From Pseudomonadota bacterium (GTDB taxonomy: Bacteria; Pseudomonadota; Alphaproteobacteria; Rhodospirillales; Magnetospirillaceae), in contig JAJXWP010000041.1 in the NCBI GenBank assembly GCA_021781575.1, positions 1 to 36,581 on the forward strand: a stretch of DNA of 36,581 nucleotides, written 5' to 3'. This document shows, in pieces, positions 34,448-36,581 of this stretch. The notes beneath the pieces are model-generated. The model worked only from the letters and a program-made list of their open reading frames with translations, did not search any database and had not been told where the DNA came from. Positions within the stretch are counted from its first letter, which is position 1, and the number at the start of each line of letters is the position of its first letter. The translations under genes and the position numbers were made by a program.

Positions 34448-34924
34448 GAGCGATTCTTCCAAGAGGACGGCGCGAAGGAACGCGATGGTAACCGCCCGAG
34501 CCCCGCTCGCCCAGCCAGAAAGCACGGCCGTTCGAAAAGAGCGAATCAATAAGGACGACCCGGCCAAAGGCGCGGCAGAGGCGGTCAGCACCAACGGGAC
34601 TGAGGGAGCGGGGGAAAAATCACCAAGGGCACAGCCGACCGCGGGGTGGGATGGGGGGGGAAGGGCGATCGGCGGTGCCCTTGGGATGACCAATCTTCTA
34701 ACATGGCGTTTAGAGCGACAGAATTGCGTCATTCGCAGGTCAGACTCCAGCCGCCTACATACCGGGATACGCTACCCTCTCCTGTTCTGCCGTTCATGTG
34801 CGGCCGTGGCGGCGGAAGGATCGGTTCTTCCGGAGGCGAAACCTGCCATCAGGGAGTAACTCTTTCTCGCCTGCATTTTGCGCCCTGTGGTATACAAATC
34901 CTCTCTGCAACCTCCCGCGGTTCC
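34448..34924. other. 477-bp divergent region between the aminotransferase and rppH
   Basis: No gene is supported. It holds the large hairpin with a G-run loop (34623-34684, listed separately) and a small stem CGGAAG/CTTCCG (34813-34818 and 34827-34832) in the rppH leader. No clear promoter pair was identified for either gene. Confidence 0.5.
34623..34684. repeat. 16-bp inverted repeat enclosing a quadruplex-capable G-run loop
   Basis: Arms 34623-34638 (CCAAGGGCAC-A-GCCGA) and 34669-34684 (TCGGC-G-GTGCCCTTGG) pair at 15 of 16 positions. The 30-base loop contains G-runs of 4, 3, 8 and 3 separated by T, AT and AA, a textbook intramolecular G-quadruplex pattern on the plus strand (C-rich on the minus strand). 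It lies about 175 bases upstream of the aminotransferase and 240 upstream of rppH. Confidence 0.8.
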
Positions 34925-35467
34925 ATGCACGGCCCGACAAGCTACCGACCCGGTATAGGAATTGTCCTGGTGAACCGGCATGGCCGGATCTTCGTCGGCC
35001 ACCGACGGGATGGACGCCATCCTCCTTGGCAAATGCCGCAAGGAGGGCTGCATCCGGGAGAAACACCGCAACAGGCTGCCCTGCGCGAGCTTTGCGAAGA
35101 GCTGGGCACCACCAAGGCCGAGTTCATCGACGTTTTCCCCGGATGGACCCGCTACGACTATCCGAGCGCCGCGATCTCGGCTCGCGCCCGGATGTTCCGC
35201 GGCCAACAGCATCGATGGTTCCTCATGCGCTTTACCGGCGACGACAGCGATATCACCGTGGCCACGGCACATCCGGAATTCACCACATGGCGGTGGATGG
35301 CCCCGGCCGATCTGCTCCAATCCGTCGTGCCGTTCAAGCGTCCCTGCTATTCGCGGGTCCTTGCCTATTTCGCTCCGGCGATCGGCCCGCAGGGCGGTTG
35401 CCGTGGCGGAAGCGATCTAAAGAGGCCATCGGCACTTATCGACACATCAATACTGCAGCGCCCGTGA
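34925..35467 (+). CDS. rppH: RNA pyrophosphohydrolase RppH (Nudix)
   Basis: A 180-residue Nudix hydrolase. The Nudix box GLHPGETPQQAALRELCEEL is complete, after WQMPQGG. SYRPGIGIVLVNRHGRIFVGHRRD and the later HPEFTTWRWMAP and VPFKRPCYSRVL segments are RppH/IalA-type. It removes pyrophosphate from 5'-triphosphate RNA and starts mRNA decay, and is also able to cut dinucleoside polyphosphates. ATG 34925 lacks a strong ribosome site. Its last 32 bases overlap the end of the convergent alcohol dehydrogenase gene, giving a C-terminal tail past the usual Nudix end. Confidence 0.9.
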   Translation: MHGPTSYRPGIGIVLVNRHGRIFVGHRRDGRHPPWQMPQGGLHPGETPQQAALRELCEELGTTKAEFIDVFPGWTRYDYPSAAISARARMFRGQQHRWFLMRFTGDDSDITVATAHPEFTTWRWMAPADLLQSVVPFKRPCYSRVLAYFAPAIGPQGGCRGGSDLKRPSALIDTSILQRP

Positions 35468-36422
35468 TCTTCCCCTCTCTGAGTTCCGCCAGCGCCTGGT
35501 TGGCCTGGTCCAGCGGCCTGGCTTGGGTCGCCGTGTGGATCGTGATGCGCCCGGCCAGTTCCATGAATGCCTCGCCGTCGGCGCGTGTCAGATTGGCCAC
35601 CGAACGGATCGACCGCTCCTCCCACAGCAGCCGATACGGAAAGGCTGGGATATCGGACATGTGGATGCCGGCGCAAATCACCACGCCCCCCTTGACCACC
35701 GCCGCCAAGGCCTGCGGCACGAGGGCGCCGACGGGGGCGAAGATGATGGCCGCATCCAGCGGTTCCGGTGGGGCGTCGAGCGAACTGCCGGCCCAGGCCG
35801 CTCCCAATGTCAACGCCAACCCCGCCGCCTGGGCATCGCCTGGACGGGTAAAGGCGAAGACCTGGCGCCCCTGCGCTTTCGCCACCTGGGCGACGATATG
35901 CGCCGCCGCGCCAAACCCGTAGAGCCCCAGGCGCGCCGCGTCGCCGGCCAAGACCAGCGATCGATAGCCGATCAATCCGGCGCACAGCAACGGAGCCGCG
36001 GCGACGTCGTCATAACCGTCCGGTACAGCGAAACAGTAACGCTGGTCGGCGACGACATATTCGGCGTAGCCGCCGTCGAGCGTATAACCGGTGAAGCGGG
36101 CAGACGCACAAAGATTTTCGCGACCGCTCAGACAGTATGAGCAGCGGCCGCAGGTCCAGCCCAGCCAGGGCACGCCGACCCGCTGGCCCAGAGAAAAGCG
36201 GTCCACCTCGGCGCCCAGGGCGGCCACCCGCCCGACGATCTCATGGCCCGGCACGACCGGCAACCGGGGATGCGGCAACTCGCCGTCGACGACATGCAGG
36301 TCGGTGCGACACACGCCGCATGCCGCCACCTTGACCAAGACCTGTTGCCGGGCCGGTTCGGGAACGTCTCGCTGTGCCAGACGCAAAAGCTCACCGGGCC
36401 GATCAAGCACCATCGCGCGCAT
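35436..36422 (-). CDS. Zinc-dependent alcohol dehydrogenase
   Basis: A 328-residue medium-chain dehydrogenase. Catalytic zinc ligands are in CGVCRTDLHVVDGELP and GHEIVGRVAALG; structural zinc cysteines are in WTCGRCSYCLSGRENLC; the NAD(P) fold begins at LGLYGFGAAAHIVAQVA. It oxidises an alcohol or reduces an aldehyde; the substrate is not assigned. ATG 36422 has GGAG six bases upstream and is preferred over ATG 36434. It ends inside rppH (32-base tail-to-tail overlap). The 159 bases upstream to the window edge show no clear feature. Confidence 0.92.
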   Translation of the reverse strand: MRAMVLDRPGELLRLAQRDVPEPARQQVLVKVAACGVCRTDLHVVDGELPHPRLPVVPGHEIVGRVAALGAEVDRFSLGQRVGVPWLGWTCGRCSYCLSGRENLCASARFTGYTLDGGYAEYVVADQRYCFAVPDGYDDVAAAPLLCAGLIGYRSLVLAGDAARLGLYGFGAAAHIVAQVAKAQGRQVFAFTRPGDAQAAGLALTLGAAWAGSSLDAPPEPLDAAIIFAPVGALVPQALAAVVKGGVVICAGIHMSDIPAFPYRLLWEERSIRSVANLTRADGEAFMELAGRITIHTATQARPLDQANQALAELREGKITGAAVLMCR

Positions 36423-36581
36423 GGCATTCTCCATTCACCCTGGGGTCGTTTTCAGCCCCTTCCGTAATGGGCGGTTGGGTGTCAAGTCCCCCGAGTGACA
36501 ATCTCGTCGCCGGTATCACGCTTCCGTCCGTGGTCGGTACGGGACCGCCACATCATGCCATCAGATTGAATCCGCGAGCCA

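Noticed and set aside
34448-34732. N-terminal extension of the class III aminotransferase
   Set aside because: Low-complexity, alanine/arginine/proline-rich, crosses the quadruplex hairpin; ATG 34447 has a ribosome site and fits the family.

Overview
The window is a GC-rich, gene-dense bacterial chromosome segment. It most resembles an alphaproteobacterium of the Rhodospirillales (Magnetospirillum/Phaeospirillum-like). This placement is inferred from gene content, not from a marker gene: a GapR/DUF2312 protein, a livGF operon ending in a DUF6867 membrane protein, a DctABD system, and several c-di-GMP and sensor proteins. I saw no rRNA, tRNA, CRISPR array, transposase or prophage gene.

Layout. 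(1) 1-1545: 3' end of a branched-chain amino acid ABC transporter operon (partial livG, livF, DUF6867). (2) 1571-4981, minus strand: a class V aminotransferase and FadH (2,4-dienoyl-CoA reductase), each with an operator-like palindrome upstream. (3) 5190-7199: a membrane M50-type protease and a lone Liv-type periplasmic binding protein. (4) 7204-8619: a membrane diguanylate cyclase. (5) 8857-15253: an acetate-uptake module, yjcH-actP with actP frameshifted in this sequence, then a CBS/DUF294 nucleotidyltransferase-like protein and a membrane PAS/kinase-like protein fused to a DEDDh exonuclease. An 806-bp intergenic region in this module carries large inverted repeats. (6) 15514-19249: a small conserved-looking protein, UDP-glucuronate 4-epimerase, an MFS transporter, GapR and an N-formylglutamate amidohydrolase. 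(7) 19450-22449: an HD-GYP phosphodiesterase, a degenerate EAL-like protein and a stand-alone receiver. (8) 22469-28079: dctD-dctB divergent from dctA, with a clear sigma-54 promoter and an upstream dyad, then an EamA transporter. (9) 28249-33056: frdABCD of the E. coli quinol:fumarate reductase type, followed by a cobalamin-type radical SAM enzyme. (10) 33083-36422: a class III aminotransferase, RppH and a zinc alcohol dehydrogenase. A hairpin with a quadruplex-capable loop lies between the first two.

How it fits together. The central theme is organic-acid metabolism: acetate uptake (ActP/YjcH), C4-dicarboxylate sensing and uptake (DctBD/DctA), and fumarate respiration (FrdABCD). DctA could supply fumarate to Frd. 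Signalling genes (diguanylate cyclase, HD-GYP, degenerate EAL, receiver, two-component pair) are spread among the transport genes. The most unusual parts are the permease-linked nucleotidyltransferase/sensor-exonuclease pair and the radical SAM gene directly behind frdD. Functions are read from motifs and remembered family features; no database search was run.
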